Below, one piece after another: positions 1 to 11,432 of a stretch of 64,000 bases of DNA. The notes beneath the pieces were generated by a model. That model worked only from the letters and a program-made list of their open reading frames with translations. It searched no databases and was not told the DNA's origin. The position numbers and the translations under genes were made by a program. Within the stretch, counting starts at the first letter, position 1; every line of letters begins with the position of its first letter. Source of the DNA: Epiperipatus broadwayi (Eukaryota > Onychophora > Udeonychophora > Euonychophora > Peripatidae); the NCBI GenBank assembly GCA_028023455.1, contig JAQFVV010012423.1, positions 5,064,269 through 5,128,268 on the forward strand, written 5' to 3'.

Positions 1-403
1 ACAACAGTTTAAGATTGTTAATTATTATCTATGTTGGGATTGTCTAAGTATTGATTGGTTTCTAATTGTTACTTATAAACCCATTTAGCTTGAACTTTAT
101 TACACTTATTATTCAAATAATATTTTGGGTGCAATTTAAAAATTATAATTACCATTTATAATGTTATAATTGACTTGTATTAATCTGCATTTTGAACAAG
201 TTATATTCACCTGTTTAAGGAGTTCTATTTAAACTTCTTTCTATCAATAATTCAATCTCTGTGGTCAAGTTGCAATCTTTAGTGTCTATATTAATATATT
301 AGACCATAAATAAAGATAGGATTCCACATTTATTGTTAAAAGGAAGTTGCCTTGACAACCATTTCAGATTGTTGATTATTATATATATATTGAGATTGTC
401 TTG

Positions 404-439
<36 letters not shown>

Positions 440-1604
440 TTCAAAATATGATTTAAAAGTCATTGGAGATTAGATGCCAATTGTCAAAATTCAATAATTT
501 ATATTTCAGTTCCATATAGTTAAATACAATGCACACTTTTATTAATAATTATTTATATGTTTTCTGATTAATTTTTAATAGTTATTGCAGATTAAAGTTA
601 GACATCTAGTTACCATTAATCTAAATCAAGTTCACTCTTCTATTACTGATTTATTTCACAAATAAGTCTGATCAAACAATTGATGAATAGTCTGTTAATG
701 AATAATTGCAGAAAGACTTTACACTGTAAAAAATTAATGCAAAAAAAAAAAAAAAAATAGCCCATGAGACTGTAGCGCAGAGACGGTAAAAAATATTCCA
801 TTATCCAAACTTGTTCTTTAATTTCTAGGAAATAAAATTTTAATTCTTGTGAATATATTAGTGAACATTCAAGATTTTGAAAATTCAAACAAATTTCCAA
901 GCATTAACTACAACATATGAATTTATTTGATATAATTTCTAACAATATCAGACATTCATTATCTGGAAAATTATGTTTACTATCCTAGGAGAAATAAAAA
1001 ATTTCTGTTTTTTTTTTCTTGCTATTCTAACTACAAATAAATTTCTAATTTCTCAACTACAAACTAAATAAATAGAAAAATAATATAATATTGTATTATT
1101 GATAAAGAACTAAAGTGGATTTTGAATTGTGATTTCACAATGGTATATACTTAAGTACTTAATTTTAGCATGATTAATAATACAAACTACAACTGGATTA
1201 GAAAATTCACAATCTGGAAATGGCAAACATAAGTGAATAGATGCAGCTTTAAATGAACCTGCATGAGTGTGATTAAAATAACAAAAGTATGGGAAGTGCT
1301 TTAAATTTCTCTCTCTAAGAGGAAATCAGAGGCAACCATATAAATAGAAAACAGAAACGAAAGAATAAAATTTAAAAAATGATTAAAAATAAAAAAAAAT
1401 TGCCTATTATTTTAACTTTTTCTCATAGATATCTTCCTATTTATAAAGTTTAAATTGAAAGAATGTTAAAAAAATATAAAAGATTTTTTAAAAAGTGGAT
1501 TATTGTAAAGTTTTTTTTTGTTTGTTTTCTAAAATGTGATATATTTTATCAACTCATTACCAGTTCTATATTATGAAATTTCCAATTGTTCGAGTAAATA
1601 ATAA
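1..1604. other. AT-rich sequence without recognisable gene
   Basis: No coding region is supported; the one 85-codon frame on the minus strand is low-complexity and phenylalanine-rich. The stretch contains a TA run near 404-437, a poly-A tract near 740-756 and short poly-T runs. Nothing else was recognised. Confidence 0.6.
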
Positions 1605-2115
1605 GAATTTATATACACGTGAAAAAGATAAATGATCTCCAATATACGTATTTTATGATGAACCAGCACTCGTCAGTTGGTCCAGATCACCATTTCTCTC
1701 TAACTTTTCAGCCATTCATATCATTGAAAATCTGTTGATCAAATTCTCAAAACCCTTCTTGATGCCAAAATTATTGTCATACTCATATTGATCTTAATAA
1801 TAATATTGGCATCATCAGCATTGGCTTTGAAAATTTCATCATCAGATTTTTAATGATATGGATAGCTAGAGAGTTGGAGAGTGGAGAGAATTGACGTTTG
1901 TCTATTAAAGTTTAAAGATTTGCTACCTTAATATAAACTGAGAGTGATTTTATATATATATGTGTGTGTGTGAGGAAGGGAGATGATCTGGATCAACTGA
2001 TGAGTGCTGGTTCAGCATAAAATACGAATATCTTTTTCACATATATGTGGTCATGTGTATTCGTTCTATAAAATGGATTGGAAAGCTGTAGAAGTTTGAA
2101 TGTCTGAGTTCAAGT
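1605..2115. repeat. Foldback dispersed repeat, copy a
   Basis: Both ends carry the same sequence in opposite orientation: a block around 1648-1692 reading ATGAACCAGCACTC and GTTGGTCCAGATCA returns as its reverse complement around 1983-2028. The interior includes a block near 1870-1935 (GAGAGTTGGAGAGTGGAG, then TATTAAAGTTTAAAGAT). Relatives of the end block, interior block or both are visible near 31.2, 55.8 and 59.0 kb. The right end continues into a sequence (GAAGTTTGAATGTCT) that is also the unit of the minisatellite at 7.3-7.8 kb. The element has no ORF and looks like a MITE-type foldback repeat; the superfamily is unknown. Confidence 0.7.
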
Positions 2116-2136
2116 CTCATATATATATATATATAT

Positions 2137-4345
2137 TGTAACGAGCACAGACGTTCGTTACATTGTTGTTGTTTTTTTATATTATTAAACAAGTTAAAAT
2201 AAGAAGTTCGCATTTAAAAATTTTCTTTAAGAATTAAAAATTGAAATTAAATATCATCTTAAACTCATACATGTTAAATCGCACAGATAATGAAAAATTA
2301 TTAAAATAAAACTTTATTAAAGAAAAAGTATTTTAAAACTAAATTTTAAAAAGATTTGGAGATAAAATTATATCTTTAAATTTATCTTTAAATATATTTT
2401 TGATTTGGAAAACAGGGTAATTAATCAGAAATGGAAATGATTGTTAATTAGTTAAATGTAAACCAGCCTTGGGCATTTAAATGTAAAAACATCAGTCAAA
2501 TAGGAAAACAATAGAAACTGTTAGCAAATAAGAAGAAATCCCTATGGAATCGGACCGCAGCGAAAGGACCATCGCATCGGTGACGTAATGTAAATTCAAT
2601 CCTACCATAAAAAGGACAAGATTGGAAATTATTAATCAGGGAGTGACTAGTGAATGATTATTACAATGTGAGAGAGATGTGTTAGTGCGGAAGTGAAGGA
2701 GAAGGGATTGAAAAAAGACGCACGATTCAATCTCTTCAGCTTTGCTAAGAAAGAAAAAGGAATGAACTATCGTTTTTCTACATTGAAAACCAGTTAAAGC
2801 AAAAAACCTCCGGATGGATAAATAAATCGGCCAACAGAATACCAATTTTAGGACGGCGTGGGAATTCACGTTCAGGGCAAGCAACGAATAAAGATGAACT
2901 GTTTAAAACTGTAAGAACTTTACAATTAATGAACATTAAGTTAAAAACTTTTCGTATTTAAAATAATTGCATTAGTTTCCTATCTGACTAAAGTAGTTAA
3001 AATGTTATTTGATGTATTTTTTATTTATTTGTTTAAAATCATTTCCATTTATTTAATTTTGTTCTTTAAATTTATTTATAATTACTGTTTTCCGTTAAGT
3101 TAAATTATATAAATGTTAAACTTAAGTCGGGCGTGAATGGCTGTATAGATTTGTAAAGTTATATTAGGGAGGGTAATCTTAGGTTATTTGTTTCATGGTT
3201 AAATTGGGTCAATGGATTGGATATATTGGTGTGATTAGTAGATGTAATATTGATTCGCTACGGGCAGAATCGCTTCATACGCCGCACACTTCCGTTTGCC
3301 TATGGAAGGAATTATAAGTCGGATACCGCAGTTCCTTTCTATGAAGTTTTTTGTTTTATTGCTCTTCTTTGCAGATAGATGTAATATTCCTATCTCATAA
3401 GAGGCAATTTCTTCTCTTAACCTTTTGTGCTGCCGTATTTTATTACATTGAATACATCCATATATCAGATGAATTGATGCCAGTTTGACTACGAATTTTA
3501 GTCTAATATTAAATAGGGATAGAATGTTTATTTTCAAAAGCAAATTTATCTGGTCTATTCATACTCGACCCTAAATAAAAATGCATTAAATTTAAGTTGT
3601 TTATAGATGCTTGCATGGATTGTTTATTGGTTAACTATGTTTTGCGTTTCCATATTTGATCAAAATATATAGACATTCGATAAATAATGATACCTTACGG
3701 TGAGTATCTAAAATGTATTTATTCGGATGTCTTTTAAATTATTGGTGACAATGCAAGTATCTTATGGTGAATACTAATGGGTTATGTATAAATTTCCCTC
3801 CGCAATTGTCAGTAATCAATAATTTTGTATTTTGATCATTTATGTTTATTTTGAAATGTTTTTGACCATGGAATCTATGTAACCGATCTATATTCAACAT
3901 TATAAACAAGCTTTCATAAATTTATCTGTGCGAACTTAATTAAAAATGTAAAATTAGAATATAATAGTAATTAAATGTAAATTAAAGTCAAAAATCAAAG
4001 TTAAAAATAATGTTAAATGTTAAAATGTAAAACTAATACTAAAATAATTTTAAATCTTATATATATGTGCATAAATAAATGTTTGTATGCTAATTACTGG
4101 CAGTGGCTTATTTTATTTATTTTTTAATGTTGAAATCTAATTAGATAAGAGATGATATTATTAAATCTCTGCTACTCCCTGAGCTAGTGACATGGGCTAA
4201 CGACCGGAACCAAAATATTTAAAAAAAAATTTTTTTTTTTTTTGACTTACGTATCTGCCTACTTTATAAATTTTTCTAGGTTCAAATGCCTAGATGGCGC
4301 CCCGTAGTGCAGAGCACGTTAAGTCCCTTTCTCCGGATCGTTACA
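2137..4345 (+). repeat. Left LTR-like arm of the inverted pair
   Basis: Begins TGTAACGAGCACAGACG and ends GATCGTTACA. It contains an antisense open frame at 3235-3543 (102 codons) whose product is rich in lysine and includes IHLIYGCIQC and REEIASYEIGI. The right arm carries the mirror copy with only two amino-acid differences visible (I/L and F/S). A 72-codon antisense frame at 21301-21519 in the diverged module lies at the matching place and shares a weak EEIA/EEMA-type stretch. I do not recognise the peptide, and the differences give no sign of selection for protein. A second antisense frame at 2636-2884 is also unassigned. Confidence 0.7.
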
Positions 4346-5058
4346 ACAGTAAAGTTGCTTTAAAAAAATGATCAAAAAAAAAAATATTTTACTCAGGGTT
4401 AGTAATTACGGTACACGATTAACAAAATTTACAAACATTCGGTTAGTATAAAGACTAAATACAAAAAGAAAAAGAAAATGTTGACTATCGCTTACCTAAG
4501 GACCATTTACGTTTACACCTCCTCCCCCCGAGAATTCTATTTTATTTTATACATTTTATTTTTACTCACGGCATGACAAGCAAATTATTTAAATTATTTA
4601 GGAAGGTTGCATTGAGATAAATATGTTTTAAGATAATGGATTTATACATGTATATTTGCAGCACAATTATAAATACCACTACTTATTTATGACTGATTAA
4701 AATGCTTAAATAGGATTACGCTGAAGTAAATTCCCAACGGTACTCATCGTAAGGTACCACATTTCGATCATAAACTTACGTGGCTGTGCGCTCCTATACA
4801 CATAAAAGCATAATATATATCAACAAAAAAAAACATATCAATTGCAACCTTTTGACTTTTTTTTTTTAAACAAAATTTAGTTTTAAAATTATTTATACGT
4901 TCTCGTGTTTAATATATATGCGCAATTTCTTCTGGCAGTGCTTTTATAAGATTCAAAGTATACGACTATATGTAAGCAGATAAAAATATTTCATTTTGAT
5001 AAAATTTGCTCAGGGTATATGTGGTTTATTAAAGATCGGCCCGAGTTGGTTCGCCAGT
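4346..5058. other. Core between the two LTR-like arms
   Basis: Single-copy 713 bp between the arms, without a long ORF. Read on the minus strand from the right arm, the arm ends in CA, two bases (AC) follow, then a primer-binding-site-like sequence. Further along the minus strand, 4534-4522 is a purine run (GGGGGGAGGAGG) immediately followed by TGTAAACG, resembling a polypurine tract plus LTR start. The sequence after it is not visibly homologous to the arm start, so that second resemblance is weak. The left arm has no primer-binding-like sequence beside it. Confidence 0.5.
5040..5056 (-). other. Candidate tRNA primer-binding site
   Basis: On the minus strand this reads TGGCGAACCAACTCGGG and starts two bases inside the CA end of the right arm. 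Retroelement primer-binding sites commonly start with TGG and lie 0-3 bases after the 5' LTR. The sequence resembles, with one inserted base, the complement of tRNA-Lys 3' ends (TGGCGCCCAACGTGGGG). This supports reading the right arm as a 5' LTR on the minus strand. It is a judgement by eye, not an alignment against tRNAs of this species. Confidence 0.4.
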
Positions 5059-7270
5059 TGTAACGATCTGGAGAAAGGGACTTAACGTGCTCTGAACTAC
5101 GGGGCGCCATCTAGGCATTTGAACCTAGAAAAATTTATAAAGTAGGCAGATACGTAAGTCAAAAAAAAAAATTTTTTTTAAATATTTTGGTTCCGGTCGT
5201 TAGCCCATGTCACTAGTTCAGGGAGTAGCAGAGATTTAATAATATCATCTCTTATCTAATTAGATTTCAACATTAAAAAATAAATAAAATAAGCCACTGC
5301 CAGTAATTAGCATACAAACATTTATTTATGCACATATATATAAGATTTAAAATTATTTTAGTATTAGTTTTACATTTTAACATTTAACATTATTTTTAAC
5401 TTTGATTTTTGACTTTAATTTACATTTAATTACTATTATATTCTAATTTTACATTTTTAATTAAGTTCGCACAGATAAATTTATGAAAGCTTGTTTATAA
5501 TGTTGAATATAGATCGGTTACATAGATTCCACGGTCAAAAACATTTCAAAATAAACATAAACGATCAAAATACAAAATTATTGATTACTGACAATTGCGG
5601 AGGGAAATTTATACGTAACCCATTAGTATTCACCATAAGATACTTGCATTGTCACCAATAATTTAAAAGACATCCGAATAAATACATTTTAGATACTCAC
5701 CGTAAGGTATCATTATTTATCGAATGTCTATATATTTTGATCAAATATGGAAACGCAAAACATAGTTAACCAATAAACAATCCATGCAAGCGTCTATAAA
5801 CAACTTAAATTTAATGCATTTTTATTTAGGGTCGAGTATGAATAGACCAGATAAATTTGCTTTTGAAAATAAACATTCTATCCCTATTTAACCTTAGACT
5901 AAAATTCGTAGTCAAACTGGCATCAATTCATCTGATATATGGATGTATTCAATGTAATAAAATACGGCAGCACAAAAGGTTAAGAGAAGAAATTGCCTCT
6001 TATGAGATAGGAATATTACATCTATCTGCAAAGAAGAGCAATAAAACAAAAAACTCCATAGAAAGGAACTGCGGTATCCGACTTATAATTCCTTCCATAG
6101 GCAAACGGAAGTGTGCGGCGTATGAAGCGATTCTGCCCGTAGCGAATCAATATTACATCTACTAATCACACCAATATATCCAATCCATTGACCCAATTTA
6201 ACCACGAAACAAATAACCTAAGATTACCCTCCCCTAATATAACTTTACAAATCTATACAGCCATTCACGCCCAACTTAAGTTTAACATTTATATAATTTA
6301 ACTTAACGGAAAACAGAAATTATAAATAAACTTAAAGAACAAAATTAAATAAATGGAAATGATTTTAAACAAATAAATAAAAAATACATCAAATAACATT
6401 TTAACTACTTTAGTCAGATAGGAAACTAATGCAATTATTTTAAATACGAAAAGTTTTTAACTTAATGTTCATTAATTGTAAAGTTCTTACGGTTTTAAAC
6501 AGTTCATCTTTATTCGTTGCTTGCCCTGAACGTGAATTCCCATGCCGTCCTAAAATTGGTATTCTGTTGGCCGATTTATTTATCCATCCGGAGGTTTTTT
6601 GCTTTAACTGGTCCTCAATGTAGAAAAATGATAGTTCATTCCTTTTTCTTTCTTAGCAAAGCTGAAGGGATTGAATCGTGCGTCTTTTTTCAATCCCTTC
6701 TCCTTCACTTCTGCATTAACACATCTCTCTCACATCATAATAATCATTCACTAGTCACTCCCTGATTAATAATTTCCAAACTTGTCCTTTTTATATTAAT
6801 GTGAAGGATTGAATTTACATTACGTCACCGATGCGATGGTCCTTTTGCTGCGGTCCGATTCCATAGGGATTTCTTCTTATTTGCTAACAGTTTCTATTGT
6901 TTTCCTATCTGACTGATGTTTTTACATTTAAATGCCCAAGGCTGGTTTACATTTAACTAATTAACAATCATTTCCATTTCTGATTAATTACCCTGTTTTC
7001 CAAATCAAAAATATATTTAAAGATAAATTTAAAGATATAATTTTATCTCCAAATCTTTTTAAAATTTAGTTTTAAAATACTTTTTCTTTAATAAAGTTTT
7101 ATTTTAATAATTTTTCATTATCTGTGCGATTTAATATGTACGAGTTTAAGATGATATTTAATTTCAATTTTTAATTCTTAAAGAAAATTTTTAAATGCGA
7201 ACTTCTTATTTTAACTTGTTTAATAATATAAAAAAAAACAACAATGTAACGAACGTCTGTGCTCGTTACA
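5059..7270 (-). repeat. Right LTR-like arm of the inverted pair
   Basis: Reverse complement of the left arm with scattered substitutions and a few small indels. In minus orientation it runs TGTAACGAGCACAGACG to ATCGTTACA. It carries the mirror ORFs at 5857-6165 (102 codons) and 6517-6765 (82 codons), which are shadows of the same arm sequence and not independent genes. Confidence 0.7.
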
Positions 7271-7860
<590 letters not shown>

Positions 7861-8629
7861 TTTTAAATGTCAATAACTTTTGTTTATTAAAATTATGTAA
7901 TTTTATAACTCTATTCTTCCGTAAAATATATTGCTAATTTTATAGCACTCTTTGAGATACATGAAAAAGTAGTAACCATTTATAAGAAAAGACATACTTG
8001 ACAAATAATGAGTTAAATATTAAAATATTTATCACAAATAATTATTTTCTTTAAAGAAAATATTTATCCGAAAATTACATAAGACGCAGTAAACCAGAAT
8101 TTAATGTTAGCTAATGTAAAACATAAATTTATTTAAGATTTGAAGTATAATGCTAAAATATATTGAGTTTATTAAAGACTAAGTATAAAATGTAATATTT
8201 TTATTCATTATATAAACACTGAATATAATTTAAATTTTAAAAATCTGGAAGAGTATAGAACATACATAGTCTAAGCTATTTTATTTTATAAAAAAGTGTT
8301 CCTAACTCACCAATGGCTCTTATGAAGGTAATTCTAAAAATCGAAAAATAAAGTGAAATGCTGAATTAAATAATTCAATCACAATATATTTCTATAAATC
8401 AAATTCGACTTTTTTATATTAGAAATATTTTGTGACTGAATTATCTAGTTCAGAATAGAAATTTTGACACCAATGACTTCAGATAGACTCATTAACTGCT
8501 ACTAATCATTTTTTAAACTTGAAATTATTCTTAGTTCAGTAATAGACTTTAAACTTCAATTAAAGATTAATAAATTTATTTTCAATTAAATATAAAGAGT
8601 TACAAAATATTTAGTGGAATGGAAGTTTT
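7861..8629. other. AT-rich sequence, nothing recognised
   Basis: No ORF, repeat pair or motif could be supported in this stretch. Confidence 0.5.
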
Positions 8630-8644
8630 AAGTATGTGTGTATA

Positions 8645-8748
8645 GTCTTGCATTGGTGGTCGAGAGGTCAGCGCGACTGCTTTGCACTTGCAGGCTGTTG
8701 CCAGGGTTGCAGGTTCGCGTCCCGGCCGATGCTATGACACTTAAAAAA
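8645..8748 (+). mobile_element. tRNA-derived SINE with perfect 15-bp target duplication
   Basis: The body of about 104 bp contains a box A-like TGGTCGAGAGG and a box B-like GGTTCGCGTCC at the spacing of a Pol III type 2 promoter, then an A-rich tail (TTAAAAAAAA). The perfect 15-bp duplication AAGTATGTGTGTATA flanks it at 8630-8644 and 8749-8763, the mark of LINE-driven retroposition. The tRNA-like part has an extended middle, somewhat like class II (Leu/Ser) tRNAs. A related copy is at 34615-34723. It is not a functional tRNA gene: the arms do not fold into a convincing acceptor stem and it has retroposon flanks. Confidence 0.88.
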
Positions 8749-8763
8749 AAGTATGTGTGTATA

Positions 8764-11333
8764 TATATAATTAAAATACCATTAATTCAAAACTTCTGGT
8801 TAATTTTTTTGAATTTTTAAAAATAGATCATTTATACCTTTTCACCATCCCTTCATCTCACAACCATAAAATTATTAAATATAAACTGAGCATGAATAAT
8901 GCCTAAAATAAAAAAATAGAATGAGCAGAGATCAAAGGAGTCAGCATGTAATAACACTATAATTAGTTATATTAATAATAACAAAGTACATTACTCCACC
9001 ATTAAACATAAACAGTTGAATCACAAGAATAATAATTTCAACATTTAAATCAGTAATCCTATTAAAAACACTGAACAATCATCAGCAATTAACATCAAAC
9101 TTTTGTGATTAGATTTTAAAGAGAGGCGTTTTAAACAGGCTTATTATTAGTGACTGCCAAACCTAGGGCATTATATACAAACAACTATTTAAATGCACAT
9201 ACTTAAGTGCTAATCTATCACTGATAAATTAAAAATAATGCTGGGATGCTGATGCATGCTTATCTATATCAATGCTCTCACCATATCTACGATGAAGATA
9301 CAAATCAACTATAAACTAAATTTCTAATAAGAAAAAACAAAATGCAGTGAATGGACTTTAAAGATATCTTGCACCATTAAAAAAATTAACCGAATGTCCA
9401 AACACCTACATAAATCCCTATATCCATATAACTAATCATTATGCTCTCTAGAGCTAGCTCAAGATCATAATATTCTAGAAACTGTAACCATAAACAAGAT
9501 AAAGATGAGTATAACAACTTACTCTACTGTTATTGAATAGCTTTACTGGTATAATTTAATCTCAGATTGAGTGAAGCTGAATTGTTTTTATTTGTCAGTT
9601 TTTATTTATAAAAACATTAATGTAAAATAATCTGAATTGTTTTAATTTAGCTTCAAAAATCGAATTATATTCAAATTGCTCAAATATAATGAAAAAAATC
9701 CAAATTATAAAAAAATGTAAGAAATATTGCCAAAAATTGCCTAAGTTATAGCCAATTACAACATGTAGTCACCATTAATTTCTCTTCACTTAGAAGTAGA
9801 ATCATTAATTATTTATTTCTGTTGTTCTTTCTTCATCTAACATTAAATATTTATTAATAAAAATCTAATTCTAACTACATTATTAGCCAAAATATTTTAA
9901 AAAATAATTATAAGTATGCAAATAATAATGAAAAATGGTTTTTACTTGCTGTCACTGAATGTCACTGACTTATAAATAGCAGTAAACTGTTATTCATTTC
10001 TCTTGATTATTTTTCTTCTAAAAATTAAATATTTTTGAATAAAAGTCTATATTTAAGCACATTAGTCAATATACTACAAAATTAATTATAAATGTAAATA
10101 ATTATGGAAAATATATTTTTCATGATCAAAATCCATTATAAAAATGTAAAACACATTGCATGTGATTTTTGACATTGACAGAAACTTACTGAAAAATGGC
10201 AGGGATTGACAGCTGACTCTTTCAAGTATCATATAAGGTAAAAGGGGATGGACAATCAGCTTTTGTAATATCATATACTGCAATCAAAATTCAATGTTTT
10301 CATTAAAATACTGCCATCTTCAGAATTTTCAAAAAATAAAATATATATATTAAGCTCACTTTTTACAACAAAATTAATATAAAATCAACAAAATGTGGCC
10401 AAAAATGGCGAGATGGTAAAAACTATGAAATTACAGTTTTTAATTGAAATTATCACAGTAAACATGAAAAATCCCTAAAACACTAAGCTATAATAAAATC
10501 AAATCTCACACATTTTCAATTCATAGAACAGATAGCTCAAGAAAAAAAGACATTAATACTAGAATATTTAAATCACTGCTAATATTCTCAATAGTTGAAT
10601 CAAAAATCACTGCTAATGCTTCCTTCCCAGCTAGATCAAGACTGACTGGCTCTTTACAAGACATAGAGGTATACTAATTTTCCTCTCCCCTGGTACATTT
10701 TGGAACAATTCTGTGTCTAATCAAGTACTATCTTGTCTCCTATTATCAGTTATTTCTCTCCTCTCTTTTACTTAAAAAAATTCCAATCACAGGTTTGAAA
10801 TTTCTCTTTAACTAGTTTTTTATGCCAAAAATAAGATTATTCTTTAATACCTTTGATTTGGTAAAGATTGATTTTGGTTTTAGAAAAAGATAAAGAGAAA
10901 AAACAACTCTAATCATTTAAAACAAAAATTTAACAAATTGTTAAAATCTTATTTTTTTCCTTTTAAATTTTATTTATTTGTCTCTTCAATTATGTCTTTT
11001 AAAGGTTAAAATTAAAACTTTACTTATTCACATTAGTACTTTTTAAACAAAAACAAACAAGTAAATAATTAAAATTACTGATGAGAGAATAAAAAAAATT
11101 ATTTGAATTTAAACCTTTCTCTCACTTTTACAATTCGTAACAAATTATAATAATATTTACATTATTATTAAGAAACAATGTGTGGGAACTAATATCATCA
11201 TCTAAGAATAGACATTAATGTTTGATATTATTAAAATAAATATATAAGAAAATGAAATCATTTCTCCCTTAATTAATATATTCTAAATATAAAAAGCTTA
11301 TAATATTAGCACAGCCAAAGTTGGTCACTGTTC

Positions 11334-11336
<3 letters not shown>
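8764..11336. other. AT-rich sequence, no gene seen
   Basis: No convincing coding region; a 65-codon minus frame at 10086-10283 has no recognisable family. Short repeated phrases such as 'ctaacattaaatatttattaataaaa' variants around 9840 and 10020 hint at an old local duplication (about 9700-9910 versus 9950-10090). The stretch ends in a TA run at about 11337-11363. Confidence 0.45.
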
Positions 11337-11364
<28 letters not shown>

Positions 11365-11365
<1 letters not shown>

Positions 11366-11432
11366 CTATTTGAAAAGACCTGGTTATATATATATATATA
11401 TATATATATATAACCAGGTCTTTTCAAATAGT
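11365..11432. repeat. Perfect hairpin with TA-repeat centre
   Basis: ACTATTTGAAAAGACCTGG at the left is matched by its exact reverse complement at the right, with a TA run forming the middle of the stem. It marks the outer left edge of the 11.4-17.5 kb inverted repeat, whose first bases (TTTTCAAATAGTGATTG) form the right half of this hairpin. Confidence 0.9.

Larger units (their letters stand above)
2137..7270. mobile_element. Head-to-head pair of 2.2-kb LTR-like modules (giant inverted repeat)
   Basis: Two near-identical modules, 2137-4345 (2,209 bp) and 5059-7270 (2,212 bp), lie in opposite orientation around a 713-bp core. Each starts TGTAACGA and ends TCGTTACA. Both outer junctions are directly flanked by ATAT within TA repeats, so the pair behaves as one insertion with a possible 4-bp target duplication. 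Arm differences are sparse point changes. A diverged single module sits at 19862-22000, which shows that the 2.2-kb module is a real unit. TG...CA ends, an 8-bp terminal inversion and ATAT duplication fit LTRs of Ty3/gypsy-type elements, some of which are known to target ATAT. However, LTRs are normally direct repeats, so this arrangement is abnormal. An alternative is a foldback DNA transposon with 2.2-kb terminal inverted repeats. Confidence 0.75.

Noticed and set aside
4517-4534. Polypurine tract plus 3' LTR start on the minus strand
   Set aside because: GGGGGGAGGAGG then TGTAAACG looks suggestive, but the following sequence does not match the start of the 2.2-kb arm, so a 3' LTR here is not supported.
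8645-8740. Functional tRNA gene
   Set aside because: Pol III boxes are present, but there is no clean cloverleaf, and the A tail and target duplication show a SINE.
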